Origin: Leptospiraceae bacterium
GTDB lineage: Bacteria; Spirochaetota; Leptospiria; Leptospirales; Leptospiraceae
Assembly (NCBI GenBank): GCA_016711485.1
Contig: JADJSX010000006.1
Location: 234,001-298,000 of the forward strand
DNA length: 64,000 nt
Direction: 5' to 3'
The notes under the pieces were generated by a model. That model was given only the letters and a program-made list of their open reading frames with translations. It did not search any database and was not told where the DNA came from. Positions 37,825 to 46,679 of the stretch are shown piece after piece. Position 1 is the first letter of the stretch. Every line of letters starts with the position of its first letter. Position numbers and translations under genes: made by a program.

Positions 37825-39278
37825 TATATATTATAAACCACCTGCGGAAATTTTATATTTACTACTTCATCATCATTTACAGCTAATTCAAAATTTTCAA
37901 ACTTCGATAAATCCACTGAATGTTGATCTCGATTAGACGCAATCCATACATAGGTAACCAATTCTTCGAGCCCCTTTTTGAGTGGATACGTTTCAATTAT
38001 TTCTTTTAATTCGACTTTTGGTTTATATTTTAGAAGGGAATCAATATTGGAAAATAATTCTTCGAGATTAATTGAGTTTTGCCGTAAGAGTAACTCCATA
38101 ATTTCTGAGCTGACTTGGTCATTTGCAAGTTCCAGGGCTGTATCAATCCGAAGCCCTTTGTCTTTTTTCTCCCAGAGTGGTCTTTCTAATGGAAGATTAA
38201 TTTCAGGAAAACTTTCAATAGAGTAAAATTCATCTTTGGATCCGAGGTTGGATTGATTTTTGAGAGATAAACTTTTGATTTCATTGATGATATCTTTGAT
38301 ACGTTTGTTTTCTTGGAGGTTTTTATCGGATAACGCTTTTCGAATTTGGTCTGCCATTTTATCTGTGGCTCTATTTATTTTGCGACCAGAATCTAATAGT
38401 AGCTTTTTTAATTTTTTTAGAAATTGGCCGTCGTCAATTTTACGAATATCTTCTCTTTTATAGAGTGTGTCTACAATTCTTTCGAACTCGTCTTGTTTTG
38501 CCGGAGATAATAAAAATTGCCAGAATGCTTTAAAACTTTTTCCTTGTTCTGAATTCATGAGTTCTTCATCTGCGTTTAACATGTATCCAAGTACGGCACC
38601 TTTGGTTGTAATTTGGTTCATGTAGTTGGACTGAGCTTGTTTTGTAATATCAGAGAAGTTTCTTTCGATTTGGCGAAAATCCGATACAAGGTCTATTGCT
38701 TCTTTTAAGGCTAATTTGAATTGTTCTTGAAATTCCCTTTCATCCAATTTTTTTATGTTGCCACCTGATTTTAGGCGTTCGATTTCTTCTTCGATTTTTC
38801 TTTTTTGGCCTTCTAATATACTAATTTTATCTGTGGAAGTAATGACAGTTTCATCTACCAAGTCTTTTAATAGATGAAATATATTTAGAAATCTAGAACG
38901 AGTTCCGATCACTTCACCCATTTCTATTTTGTCAATTTCAGAAATCCATTTAAATACAGATTCCATTTCGGGAGTAATTTCGATGTAAAATTCTAATTTT
39001 GTTTCGTCATAGAATTTTCGGATAAAACCGTCATTAGCCCATTCTATTATATAATGCTCAGGAGAAAGTATTAATTCTTTTTCTAATAATTGTTCGGATT
39101 TGTAAGTCTCAATTGTATCCGCCAAATCACGTGCAAACTCTTCTGATTCAACTATTAATTGATCATTTAATTTGAATTCTGAATATAGAAAACTTATGAT
39201 AAAGGGTGCATATTCTTTTCGAAATAATTTGAATGCGGCAGAGTTTTTTACTAGGTTTTTAGTTTTGAGGTAATTCAT
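37824..39278 (-). CDS. jetA: DUF3375 condensin subunit (JetA / MksF)
   Basis: A 484-residue protein matching DUF3375: an N-terminal winged helix (YLKTKNLVKNSAAFKLFR), an EMGEVIGTRSRF block, the coiled coil EGQKRKIEEEIERLKSG, and SDFRQIERNF plus SEQGKSFKAFWQFLLSP further on. It is the kleisin of the Wadjet/Mks complex and should bridge the JetC heads with JetB. The start overlaps the stop of kdtA by 4 bases (ATGA), and it is translated directly after that LPS gene. Length is typical for the family. It is the first of three condensin genes; the nuclease subunit JetD is absent. Confidence 0.88.
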   Translation of the reverse strand: MNYLKTKNLVKNSAAFKLFRKEYAPFIISFLYSEFKLNDQLIVESEEFARDLADTIETYKSEQLLEKELILSPEHYIIEWANDGFIRKFYDETKLEFYIEITPEMESVFKWISEIDKIEMGEVIGTRSRFLNIFHLLKDLVDETVITSTDKISILEGQKRKIEEEIERLKSGGNIKKLDEREFQEQFKLALKEAIDLVSDFRQIERNFSDITKQAQSNYMNQITTKGAVLGYMLNADEELMNSEQGKSFKAFWQFLLSPAKQDEFERIVDTLYKREDIRKIDDGQFLKKLKKLLLDSGRKINRATDKMADQIRKALSDKNLQENKRIKDIINEIKSLSLKNQSNLGSKDEFYSIESFPEINLPLERPLWEKKDKGLRIDTALELANDQVSSEIMELLLRQNSINLEELFSNIDSLLKYKPKVELKEIIETYPLKKGLEELVTYVWIASNRDQHSVDLSKFENFELAVNDDEVVNIKFPQVVYNI

Positions 39279-40537
39279 AGTTTTAGAAAAAGTTCGTAAA
39301 ATTTTAAAGAAGCACCCGTTCTGGAAAGCACATAATTTTTATTAGCCGTATTTGCATTTGTTCTGGTAAACTCATCTGTATAAATTTTTACTGCGTCTAG
39401 AAACTCCTCACTGGATTTAATTACTGTTAAACTTTTATTTTCTTGCAGGTTTAAAGCGTCAAAAGAATTGAAAATTCTATCACCTGTTAATAGCGGTAAA
39501 CCAAAGTAGGCAGGTTCTAAAACGTTATGGACTTTATTGTGCACAGCCCCACCTATATAAGCTAGACTCCCATGAAAATAAGCAAAAGCTAGGATTCCTA
39601 AAACATCAAATAGTACAATTCTATCTTTACAAGGATTTTTTAGAGTGCTGTAAAGGGAAAATCCGAGTGATCTTTTTTGCAAATTAAGGCTGATTTCTTG
39701 AATTCTAGAGGGATCAATTTTATGAGGAAAAATCCAAATAGAGTATCCCAATCCTAGAATTTCCTCTAATTTGGGGAACAGTATTGCATCACATTCAGTA
39801 TAGGTAGAGGCTAAAAGTAGGATTTTATTGTGCGGATAGAATTTTACAAAATTAGTAAACGTTTCATTCGGAGTCTTATTTTTAATTTTATCGACCACCG
39901 AGTCAAATCGGGAGTCACCGGAGGAAACTACCTTTGCGTTCTCACCGGCTAATTTTTGAAAGGTGGGAATCATTGAGTCATTAACGGGAGAAATTCCAGA
40001 GAGTTTTTTAAAAACTGCGCGTGTTAATCCAAGAGAAAAAAAAGAAGTTCGTCTGGATTTTGGATCAAGAACGGCGGAAGCAAGATATACTTTACAGTCA
40101 AATCGCCTAGCCGCTAGAATTAGATTAGGCCAAGTTTCCCAAGCCATTAGAACAAGTGAGTCAGGGCGAAATTTTTCAAAAATAAAATCATAAGCATAAT
40201 AGAAATCAAGCGGCAAACGAAAGTTAAACTGTGTATGTTCTAAATCAAAGTTTTTCTCTTGTACACTTTCCGAAAATACAGATTGAATTACCCATGTGTT
40301 TGGTTCTTGTTCTTTAATCGCTTTAGCCTGGGCTTTACATTGATCTAATTCTCCTACAGAAGCTGCGTGTAACCATATAACTCTATTTTGAGTTTGGTTT
40401 GGAAATGTTAAATCTAAAATCTTTTTTCGGTCTTGTTTTCTTAAATCTAAAAAAAGTTTTGCTTTTTTGGATAGAAATGGAATTATAAACGTTAGTGGGT
40501 AGAGACTGAAAGTAAAAATAACGTATAAAACTAACAT
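39275..40537 (-). CDS. waaA: 3-deoxy-D-manno-octulosonic acid transferase (KdtA/WaaA)
   Basis: A 420-residue GT30-type glycosyltransferase. The hydrophobic N-terminus anchors it to the inner membrane. The nucleotide-sugar-binding half has WLHAASVGELDQ, while the acceptor half ends with the GGAVHNKVHNVLEPAYFG block. It adds Kdo to lipid A, an early step of LPS core synthesis. The gene is 4 bases after the lipoprotein stop and its own stop overlaps JetA by 4 bases. Finding LPS transferase in the same transcript as a condensin is unexpected. Whether one or more Kdo are added cannot be told. Confidence 0.9.
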   Translation of the reverse strand: MLVLYVIFTFSLYPLTFIIPFLSKKAKLFLDLRKQDRKKILDLTFPNQTQNRVIWLHAASVGELDQCKAQAKAIKEQEPNTWVIQSVFSESVQEKNFDLEHTQFNFRLPLDFYYAYDFIFEKFRPDSLVLMAWETWPNLILAARRFDCKVYLASAVLDPKSRRTSFFSLGLTRAVFKKLSGISPVNDSMIPTFQKLAGENAKVVSSGDSRFDSVVDKIKNKTPNETFTNFVKFYPHNKILLLASTYTECDAILFPKLEEILGLGYSIWIFPHKIDPSRIQEISLNLQKRSLGFSLYSTLKNPCKDRIVLFDVLGILAFAYFHGSLAYIGGAVHNKVHNVLEPAYFGLPLLTGDRIFNSFDALNLQENKSLTVIKSSEEFLDAVKIYTDEFTRTNANTANKNYVLSRTGASLKFYELFLKL

Positions 40538-40541
40538 TTTT

Positions 40542-41033
40542 TTATCGAGAGTATTTTAAAATATCATCTGTTTCTTCTTTGTCTTTGTCAATATTTACAT
40601 TTTCAATGGAAAAACCTTCTTCTGGTAAAACATCGAACTCTATACTATCAATGACTTCTTGGTCGTATACAACTTGTAAGCGGTATTTTCCTGGACTAAG
40701 ACCTACAAATCTATCTTTTAACGAGTTTGATTCAGATTCTAAAAGTTTTCGTTTGAGATCAATTTCCACAAAACCTAAAGATTCTTTTTCTAAAGTTACA
40801 ATGAATTCAGTAAGTTCGCCCGGATGACGTGAGAAGGTATATATATAATGAATCGTATCAGAAGGAGAAAAAATTAGGTTAGCCCGAGTCATTTTAAAAT
40901 CGGTTACCATATACAGTTCTCGTTCTAAAACACTTTTTTCACCATCTTGCGTAGTAGCCCATCCAAATTCTCCGCCAGAGGGACCACAATTTACAATTAG
41001 GCTTATGAAAACTAAAAATAGTATTCGTATCAA
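40542..41033 (-). CDS. lipoprotein of unknown function
   Basis: A 163-residue protein starting with TTG 41033, which has AGGAGA (41041-41046) 7 bases upstream. The signal peptide ends at the lipobox LIVNC with Cys16 as the modified residue. The mature part is beta-rich (TRANLIFSPSDT, HYIYTFSRHPGEL, LSPGKYRLQVVYD) and resembles a single immunoglobulin-like or fibronectin-like module. It is 4 bases before kdtA, so the two are probably cotranscribed. No family is recognised. Confidence 0.75.
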   Translation of the reverse strand: MIRILFLVFISLIVNCGPSGGEFGWATTQDGEKSVLERELYMVTDFKMTRANLIFSPSDTIHYIYTFSRHPGELTEFIVTLEKESLGFVEIDLKRKLLESESNSLKDRFVGLSPGKYRLQVVYDQEVIDSIEFDVLPEEGFSIENVNIDKDKEETDDILKYSR

Positions 41034-41066
41034 AAGAAAATCTCCTATCCTTAAAAATCGGATGAT

Positions 41067-41282
41067 TTAAGGATTTTGCTCTCTATTTTTATCTTCTTCT
41101 AGAATACGTGCTCTATCAGAAATGTCTTTTTCTTTTGATGTACCTCGAAATGTATAGGGATTTTGAGGTTCGTTCGTGTTTGGGTTTGGAATTCGAGTAA
41201 TAAAAAAAAGCCCCTTAAAAAACCTACGAATTACTCGTAAAAATAGGTAACCCAAGAGAAATAAGAGTAAAAATTTAAACAT
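41067..41282 (-). CDS. small single-span membrane protein
   Basis: A 71-residue protein with one membrane segment (about 2-19: FKFLLLFLLGYLFLRVI) followed by a basic RRFFKG patch, then a hydrophilic, charged tail (ERs, DKNR). No function is known. It lies 33 bases upstream of the lipoprotein gene in the same direction and is likely the first gene of the operon running to jetC. Reading support is the membrane pattern plus its place in the operon. Confidence 0.6.
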   Translation of the reverse strand: MFKFLLLFLLGYLFLRVIRRFFKGLFFITRIPNPNTNEPQNPYTFRGTSKEKDISDRARILEEDKNREQNP

Positions 41283-41583
41283 GTCTCTAGTCTCTAAGAA
41301 CTTAGGGAAGTAGTCAATTTGTTTTTATTTAGAATGTTTAGGTTTTATTTCCTAGTTATCTAAAGTTAATATTTGCTACCCAATATAGTGTGTTATTCGT
41401 AGTGACCACGGCAAATGCTGTCCAGATTTTCATGAAGTCGTCAATGAGCGAAGCAGTGCATAGGCACAAATCTTCAACAAAGTATTCAATTCTCAGTAAA
41501 CGGTAGATACTAATAAATGTTGACAATGGAAACTTAAAGTTTACATTGGTCACATAAGAAAAGGTTTCGCAAAGGAGAAAAAA
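41283..41583. promoter_or_regulatory. divergent regulatory gap
   Basis: No gene is seen in these 301 bases. On the plus strand a consensus TTGACA (41520-41525) is followed by a palindrome AAACTT-A-AAGTTT (41530-41542), and no good -10 box is found at 17 bases. An AAGGAG ribosome site (41572-41577) precedes the downstream ATG. The palindrome may be an operator for the oxidoreductase gene. Confidence 0.35.
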
Positions 41584-43173
41584 ATGAGCAATGTCGGAAA
41601 AAGATATAATTTGGAAGATGCTAGTAAAAACTATGATGTAATTGTAATTGGGTCGGGGATGGGTGGTCTTACTACAGCAGCATTGTTGTCTAAGGCAGGG
41701 AAAAGTGTTCTTGTTTTAGAACAGCATTATACGGCTGGTGGGTTTACTCATACTTATTCTCGAAAAGGTTACGAATGGGATGTGGGACTACATTACATTG
41801 GAGATGTGCATAAGGAATATTCTCCGCTTCGGAAAATGTATGATCTTATTACGGATGGAGAATTGAAGTGGGCTTACATGGACGAAGTGTACGACAGGAT
41901 TTTCATTAAAGATAAGGAATACAAATTTAGAGCAGGTGTAGATAATTTTAAATCGGAAATTTTGAAAGATTTTCCAAATGCAAAGGACGTTTTAGATAAA
42001 TACATAGCTCTGATTCGCGATGTAAATTTGTTTGCGATGCCTGCATTCATGGCTGAAAGACTGAGTCCTGAATTTTTATCCGGTGTGACAAATTTTGTAA
42101 CAGAGCCAATCTTAAAAAAATACTTTGGACGAACAACCCTAGCAGTATTGTCAGAATTATCGTCTGACAAAAAATTAATTTCCGTATTAACTGGTCAATG
42201 GGGTGATTACGGTTTGCCGCCGGCTCAGTCCAGTTTTGCCATGCACGCAGTCTTAGTTCATCATTATTTAGACGGAGGTAACTTTCCAGTTGGCGGAGCT
42301 TCGAGTATAGCAAGGTCCATTGAAAAAGTAATTATGAAAGCGGGTGGAAAAGTTTTAGTTGGGAAAGAAGTACAGGAAATTTTAATCAAAGATAAAAAAG
42401 CAGTTGGTGTTAAAATGGAAACGGGAGATGAGATATACGCGAAACAAATCGTAAGTGCAACTGGATATTTTAATACGTATGGAAAATTAATTCCTAAAAA
42501 AGAAGCAGAGTCTTTAGGGTTACTGGCTAAACTTAAAACGATAAAACCTTCTGTCGGACATGTATGTTTGTATACTGGAATTAAAGTGTCTAAAAAAGAA
42601 CTAAATTTAGGAAACGGGAATATATGGATTTACCCCGACTACGATCATGATAAAACTCTGTCCACCTATCTAGCAGATCAAAATAAAGAATTGCCTCTTG
42701 TCTACATATCCTTTCCTTCTTTTAAAGATCCAGAATGGGATTCAAATTATCCCGGAAAATCCACTATTGACGTTATAGTACCAGCATCTTATGATTGGTT
42801 TAAAAAATGGAAGGACGAACCTTGGCGCAAACGTGGGGACGAATACAATGAATTAAAGGAAAAATTCTCAGAAAGACTTTTGGACTATATGTATAAGTAT
42901 GTTCCGGAAATAAAAGGAAAAGTTGACTACTATGAATTATCCACTCCTTTATCGACTGAGTATTTTAATAAATACCAACACGGTGAATTATATGGGCTTG
43001 ATCACACACCGGGTAGATTTTCCGAGAAGTGGATGAGGCCTAAGTCTCCAATAGAGAATTTATACATTTCAGGACAGGATATTTTATTTGCTGGTGTTGC
43101 GAGTGCTCTTGCATCTGGTGCGATGACTGCAACGGAAATGTTAGGGGTTAATATTATTAAAACGCTATTTTAA
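41584..43173 (+). CDS. NAD(P)/FAD oxidoreductase, RetSat/phytoene-desaturase family
   Basis: A 529-residue flavoprotein. Near the N-terminus, VIVIGSGMGGLTTAALLSK is the dinucleotide-binding Rossmann motif, and EQHYTAGGFTHTYSRKGYE is the family's second hallmark. The C-terminal FAD-binding block ends in ISGQDILFAGVASALASG. It resembles all-trans-retinol 13,14-reductases and carotenoid isomerases/desaturases. In a spirochaete the substrate may be a fatty-acyl or isoprenoid lipid rather than retinol. A clear AAGGAG ribosome site precedes ATG 41584. The acyl-CoA dehydrogenase gene downstream suggests lipid metabolism. Confidence 0.85.
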   Translation: MSNVGKRYNLEDASKNYDVIVIGSGMGGLTTAALLSKAGKSVLVLEQHYTAGGFTHTYSRKGYEWDVGLHYIGDVHKEYSPLRKMYDLITDGELKWAYMDEVYDRIFIKDKEYKFRAGVDNFKSEILKDFPNAKDVLDKYIALIRDVNLFAMPAFMAERLSPEFLSGVTNFVTEPILKKYFGRTTLAVLSELSSDKKLISVLTGQWGDYGLPPAQSSFAMHAVLVHHYLDGGNFPVGGASSIARSIEKVIMKAGGKVLVGKEVQEILIKDKKAVGVKMETGDEIYAKQIVSATGYFNTYGKLIPKKEAESLGLLAKLKTIKPSVGHVCLYTGIKVSKKELNLGNGNIWIYPDYDHDKTLSTYLADQNKELPLVYISFPSFKDPEWDSNYPGKSTIDVIVPASYDWFKKWKDEPWRKRGDEYNELKEKFSERLLDYMYKYVPEIKGKVDYYELSTPLSTEYFNKYQHGELYGLDHTPGRFSEKWMRPKSPIENLYISGQDILFAGVASALASGAMTATEMLGVNIIKTLF

Positions 43174-43269
43174 TTTTGGGGAAACATCGAAATTAGTTCG
43201 GAAAGAAAAGGCAATATTTATTAGAATGAATTGGTATAATCAGTTTTAGCATCAGTTATATAATTGTAA

Positions 43270-43297
43270 TTGGATTTGAAATAAAAAAATATATACT
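43270..43297 (+). promoter_or_regulatory. possible acyl-CoA dehydrogenase promoter
   Basis: TTGGAT (43270-43275) and TATACT (43292-43297) with a 16-base spacer in the 211-bp gap. It is a likeness call; AAAGGA precedes ATG 43385. Confidence 0.3.
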
Positions 43298-43384
43298 GAT
43301 TGGTATGTAAAAATCAATAAATTCTAAATTAAAAAGATTTACAAGTTTCTAGATAATCCGAGAATTTGATTAAAGGAAAAAACT

Positions 43385-45133
43385 ATGATCAAGTCTAATT
43401 ATTTTAGCTCTAATTCTGATATGCTTTTACATTTTGAAAAATTTATTCCATGGCATGAAATTGTTCCTGTATACGAAAATAATTTTAGTGATGCCCACAA
43501 ATATTCCGAAACGGGTAATGACCTGTTGGCGACAGCACCAGCTACTGTGGAAGAAGCAATTGAATACTATAAAACAATTTTAGAAACAACTGGTGACGTG
43601 ACTGGTAATTTTGTTTCGGAACGCGTCAAAGCAATGGACGTAAAAGGTGCACAATTTGAAAATGGGAAAGTTACGCATCCGAAAGAAATCATTGAGTCCG
43701 TAAATAAAGCTAAAGATGCAGGAATTCAACCCTACGGATTTAAACGTAAGTTTGGTGGACTTGGTTTGCCGTTTACGGTTCGCGCACTTATAGGTGAAGT
43801 AACCTATCGTGTCGATACAAGTTTTGCTATTGCGTTTGGCTGTGTGAATCTTGGTGAGATTTTAGAGCGTATTGCGTCTAAAGAAATGCAAGAAGAATGG
43901 ATTCCCAAAATGGCGAATGGCGAATTTTGTGCGGCAATGGGGCTAACGGAACCTAACCACGGGTCTGATCTCCCTAATATTCGAACAAAAGCGACTAAAA
44001 ATGCGGATGGGAAATGGGTGTTAAACGGAACTAAACGTTTTATCACACAGGCTTGTGGATTGGGTGATACTCCTTCCATTATTTTAACTTTAGCGAGAAG
44101 TGGCGGCAATGGGGCTAGGGGACTTTCGTTTTTTTTAGTCCAGAGCAAAGACATTCAAATTGCTGGTATTGAAAAGAAAATGGGTCTTCATGCCTCTCCT
44201 ACTTGCGAAGTGGTATTCGAAAATTCTCCCGCTCTTCTCATTGGAGAAGAGGGATATGGTCTAGTGCGCTATACTATGGGTATGCTCAATGGCGCGCGAA
44301 TGGGAATTGCGGCGCAAGGAGTAGGTATGGCAACTGCCGCATTTGAAGAGGCTAGAATTTTTGCTTCGACTCGAATTCAATTCGGTAAACCAATCGAAGA
44401 AATTCCTGCTATTAAAAAAATGCTTAGACGTATGGAGCGCGAAATCATGGCTATGCGTTGTTTGACTCTTGAGGGCGGTCGAACTGTAGACATGTACTAT
44501 TGGAGAATGGAACATTTACAGGAAGCAGGAAAATTGGATAAGGAAATTTCAAACGACGAAGAAGTTAGGCATTGGAATAAATTGGCTGATTTACTAACCC
44601 CAGTTTCTAAATATTATTGCTCCGAAATGTGCAATCGTATTGCATACGACGCACTACAAATTCATGGAGGTTCTGGATTTACTGAAGACTATGATATTGC
44701 TCGTATTTATCGGGATGCTAGAATTATCACAATCTATGACGGAACAACACAAATCCAGGTGATGGCGGCTATCGGTGGTGTTATTTCTGGTATGAGTGCA
44801 ACAGGACATTTTAGAAAATATCTTACAAATGAATTAGCTAAATTTCCTTCTTCTAATCGGATTCGAAATTTGTTCACATTTTTAGAAGACGCTGTAAATA
44901 CTTATAAGGAAATTAAAGCTTCGGACGTGAGAGATAGTTTTTCCCTTGAGTTAGTGGAAGTGGCTACTCGTGTATTAGCCGGAATTCATCTAGAAAAGAC
45001 AGGACATATGCTAGACGGCTCTGCGAAGTCGAATCGTTTAAAACATGCTGACGAGTATAATGCGGATACTCTTGCTATTGCGCTAGGCAATATTTCACGA
45101 ATGAGAGATTTTTCTGATGCTGATAAACTGTAG
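43385..45133 (+). CDS. acyl-CoA dehydrogenase
   Basis: A 582-residue enzyme of the longer ACAD class with a C-terminal extension. It has the flavin-binding MGLTEPNHGSDLP block and the C-terminal pattern IHGGSGFTEDYDIARIYRDA with IYDGTTQIQ, typical of ACADs. It catalyses FAD-linked alpha,beta-oxidation of acyl-CoA, with electrons passed to ETF. The extra C-terminal segment (from about 490) resembles the terminal extension of the DUF1974/ACDH_C class. It is probably a single-gene unit with the ribosome site AAAGGA just upstream of the ATG. Confidence 0.92.
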   Translation: MIKSNYFSSNSDMLLHFEKFIPWHEIVPVYENNFSDAHKYSETGNDLLATAPATVEEAIEYYKTILETTGDVTGNFVSERVKAMDVKGAQFENGKVTHPKEIIESVNKAKDAGIQPYGFKRKFGGLGLPFTVRALIGEVTYRVDTSFAIAFGCVNLGEILERIASKEMQEEWIPKMANGEFCAAMGLTEPNHGSDLPNIRTKATKNADGKWVLNGTKRFITQACGLGDTPSIILTLARSGGNGARGLSFFLVQSKDIQIAGIEKKMGLHASPTCEVVFENSPALLIGEEGYGLVRYTMGMLNGARMGIAAQGVGMATAAFEEARIFASTRIQFGKPIEEIPAIKKMLRRMEREIMAMRCLTLEGGRTVDMYYWRMEHLQEAGKLDKEISNDEEVRHWNKLADLLTPVSKYYCSEMCNRIAYDALQIHGGSGFTEDYDIARIYRDARIITIYDGTTQIQVMAAIGGVISGMSATGHFRKYLTNELAKFPSSNRIRNLFTFLEDAVNTYKEIKASDVRDSFSLELVEVATRVLAGIHLEKTGHMLDGSAKSNRLKHADEYNADTLAIALGNISRMRDFSDADKL

Positions 45134-45206
45134 GATATAGCTTCGCTCTTGCGGTTATTGTTGTATCGTTTTTGTGTTGTCTGTCGCTAGGGTTTTGACT
45201 TGCTTT

Positions 45207-45818
45207 TTATATGTAACCACTCTCTTGATAATGTAGAATTCTGCTGAAATACGACTTTGTATGCTCAAGCCGTATCTCTCCGTATAAATTAATATTTGGG
45301 AGAGTGGGAATTCCAGCTGTCACGAGAAATTCTGTGACAGTTTTTGCGAAATCTACAGAATCAGCTTTTAGTAGGTAAACGAAAATGGCAGACATAGACA
45401 TACCAAGACTTGATCTAAGGATATGCATTTCAGCCCAATCAGAGCCCCAAGGGCGGATTCCAATTTTGTGTAAATTCTGATCTTTGTCTTGGTATTTTGT
45501 GGTAACGTTTGAATATTGCGGGATAAGGCCATTCACAATATGAATGTCATATTTTTGAATTAGATAATGTAAATACAATTTAATCCCGTTATGTTTTTTT
45601 AGTTTTTTGGTTAGCATATTTATCAAATGGTCTGGGATCATTAGAGAAGAGCTAATTTCAATTAGCTCCATATCTCTTTCGATTACACATTTTTCCTGTA
45701 TGCAAAAAGTTTTTCCATCTTTGAAAATTCCATTTCGATTCACTTCCTCTTCGGCATTCAAAAAATCCAACTTTTTTTGGATTCGATTCTTGGTTGCGGT
45801 ATATTTCTCTTCGAACAT
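45207..45818 (-). CDS. DUF1564-type protein
   Basis: A 203-residue protein with the pattern of the Leptospira-expanded DUF1564 family: SSLMIPDHLINML followed by a basic helix and KIGIRPWGSDWAEMHILRSSLG, then AIFVYLLKADSVDFAKTV. Its function is unknown; the family is numerous in Leptospira and has been seen in association with accessory DNA. A strong ribosome site (AAGGAG at 45825-45830) lies 6 bases before ATG 45818, so it is probably expressed. A long gap with a dispersed repeat lies upstream. The family call is by pattern recall, not by a database search. Confidence 0.6.
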   Translation of the reverse strand: MFEEKYTATKNRIQKKLDFLNAEEEVNRNGIFKDGKTFCIQEKCVIERDMELIEISSSLMIPDHLINMLTKKLKKHNGIKLYLHYLIQKYDIHIVNGLIPQYSNVTTKYQDKDQNLHKIGIRPWGSDWAEMHILRSSLGMSMSAIFVYLLKADSVDFAKTVTEFLVTAGIPTLPNINLYGEIRLEHTKSYFSRILHYQESGYI

Positions 45819-46112
45819 ATTGATCTCCTTAATTAGTTTAGTTCAATAAAGGGAAAGTTAGTGCGATAAAAATGAAATTCTTTACGCAATTCAACCAGTT
45901 ATTTCTATAAATTACTTTACGCCGAAAGTAATTACGCCTTCGGAAATTATTTGGAGTGGTGTTTGGTAGAACCGAGCGCATTTTTTTAAATCAGAAATTT
46001 ACAATTTCTTATGGCGTTCAGCTTAGAACAAACTTTCTCTTAGACATACTCTAAGAATCGAAATGGAAAAATTATGGAATAGTAGAAAATTCGTATTATT
46101 TCTGAAGAGTGT
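45819..46112. other. gene-free gap with inverted repeat
   Basis: These 294 bases contain no supportable gene. They include a perfect ATTACTTT/AAAGTAAT inverted repeat around ACGCCG (45911-45932) that overlaps the dispersed 16-mer copy 2 and is followed by GCCTTCGG. Confidence 0.5.
45918..45933 (+). repeat. dispersed 16-mer, copy 2
   Basis: TACGCCGAAAGTAATT; it matches copy 1 at 16779-16794 with one change and sits in an inverted repeat. Confidence 0.4.
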
Positions 46113-46679
46113 TTACGATTTTTTAGATTTAATTTTTTTTCTAAGTTCTTTGCCCCTTTTTTTATTAAGTTCTAAAATATGTTTTAGTTTTTCCATTTTT
46201 AAGGGAGAACGATGGAACATTCTCATAAAAATTCTTTCAGACATGATGTACCATCTAGCTTTTGAATGGGCATACACTTCACCAGTCAGCGGTGAACTGA
46301 TAGTAGCCTTTGTGTAGAGTCTTCTATTTTTAGCGATAGTAATCCATGCTCTGCATATCACTTCTTGTCCAAGTGGACAGGCTTTATCGTACTTCACAAA
46401 AAGTTGATCTGTCATTACAAAATGGCCGGCATGAAAACATGTAACTCCTTGGGCTTCATCTAATAGAGATGCAAGAATACCTCCATGAGTATAACCTGGC
46501 GCACCTTCATTGAATTTTCCAAAAGTAAATGTAAATTTTACTTCTCCGGTTTCAGGATCGAAGGGAAATACAGCATGTAAGCCCATGGTATTTTCAGGAC
46601 CACAGCCAAAACAATTTAAATGGTGCCAGTCTTGGGAAGTAGTACTAGGTTCATAACGTTCAGAATGATTATGGGTCAA
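46113..46679 (-). CDS. PaaI-family hotdog thioesterase
   Basis: A 188-residue hotdog-fold acyl-CoA thioesterase. Visible are the NCFGCG entry and YTHGGILASLLDEAQG, whose His-Gly-Gly and Asp/Glu are the usual active-site elements. The start is decided by AGAGGG (46689-46694), which lies 9 bases before TTG 46679; the longer frame to a GTG at 46700 would place that site inside the gene. The TTG overlaps the murC stop by two bases (TTGA), so it is translationally coupled to murC. Its role in a cell-wall operon is unclear; it may simply share transcription. Confidence 0.85.
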   Translation of the reverse strand: MTHNHSERYEPSTTSQDWHHLNCFGCGPENTMGLHAVFPFDPETGEVKFTFTFGKFNEGAPGYTHGGILASLLDEAQGVTCFHAGHFVMTDQLFVKYDKACPLGQEVICRAWITIAKNRRLYTKATISSPLTGEVYAHSKARWYIMSERIFMRMFHRSPLKMEKLKHILELNKKRGKELRKKIKSKKS

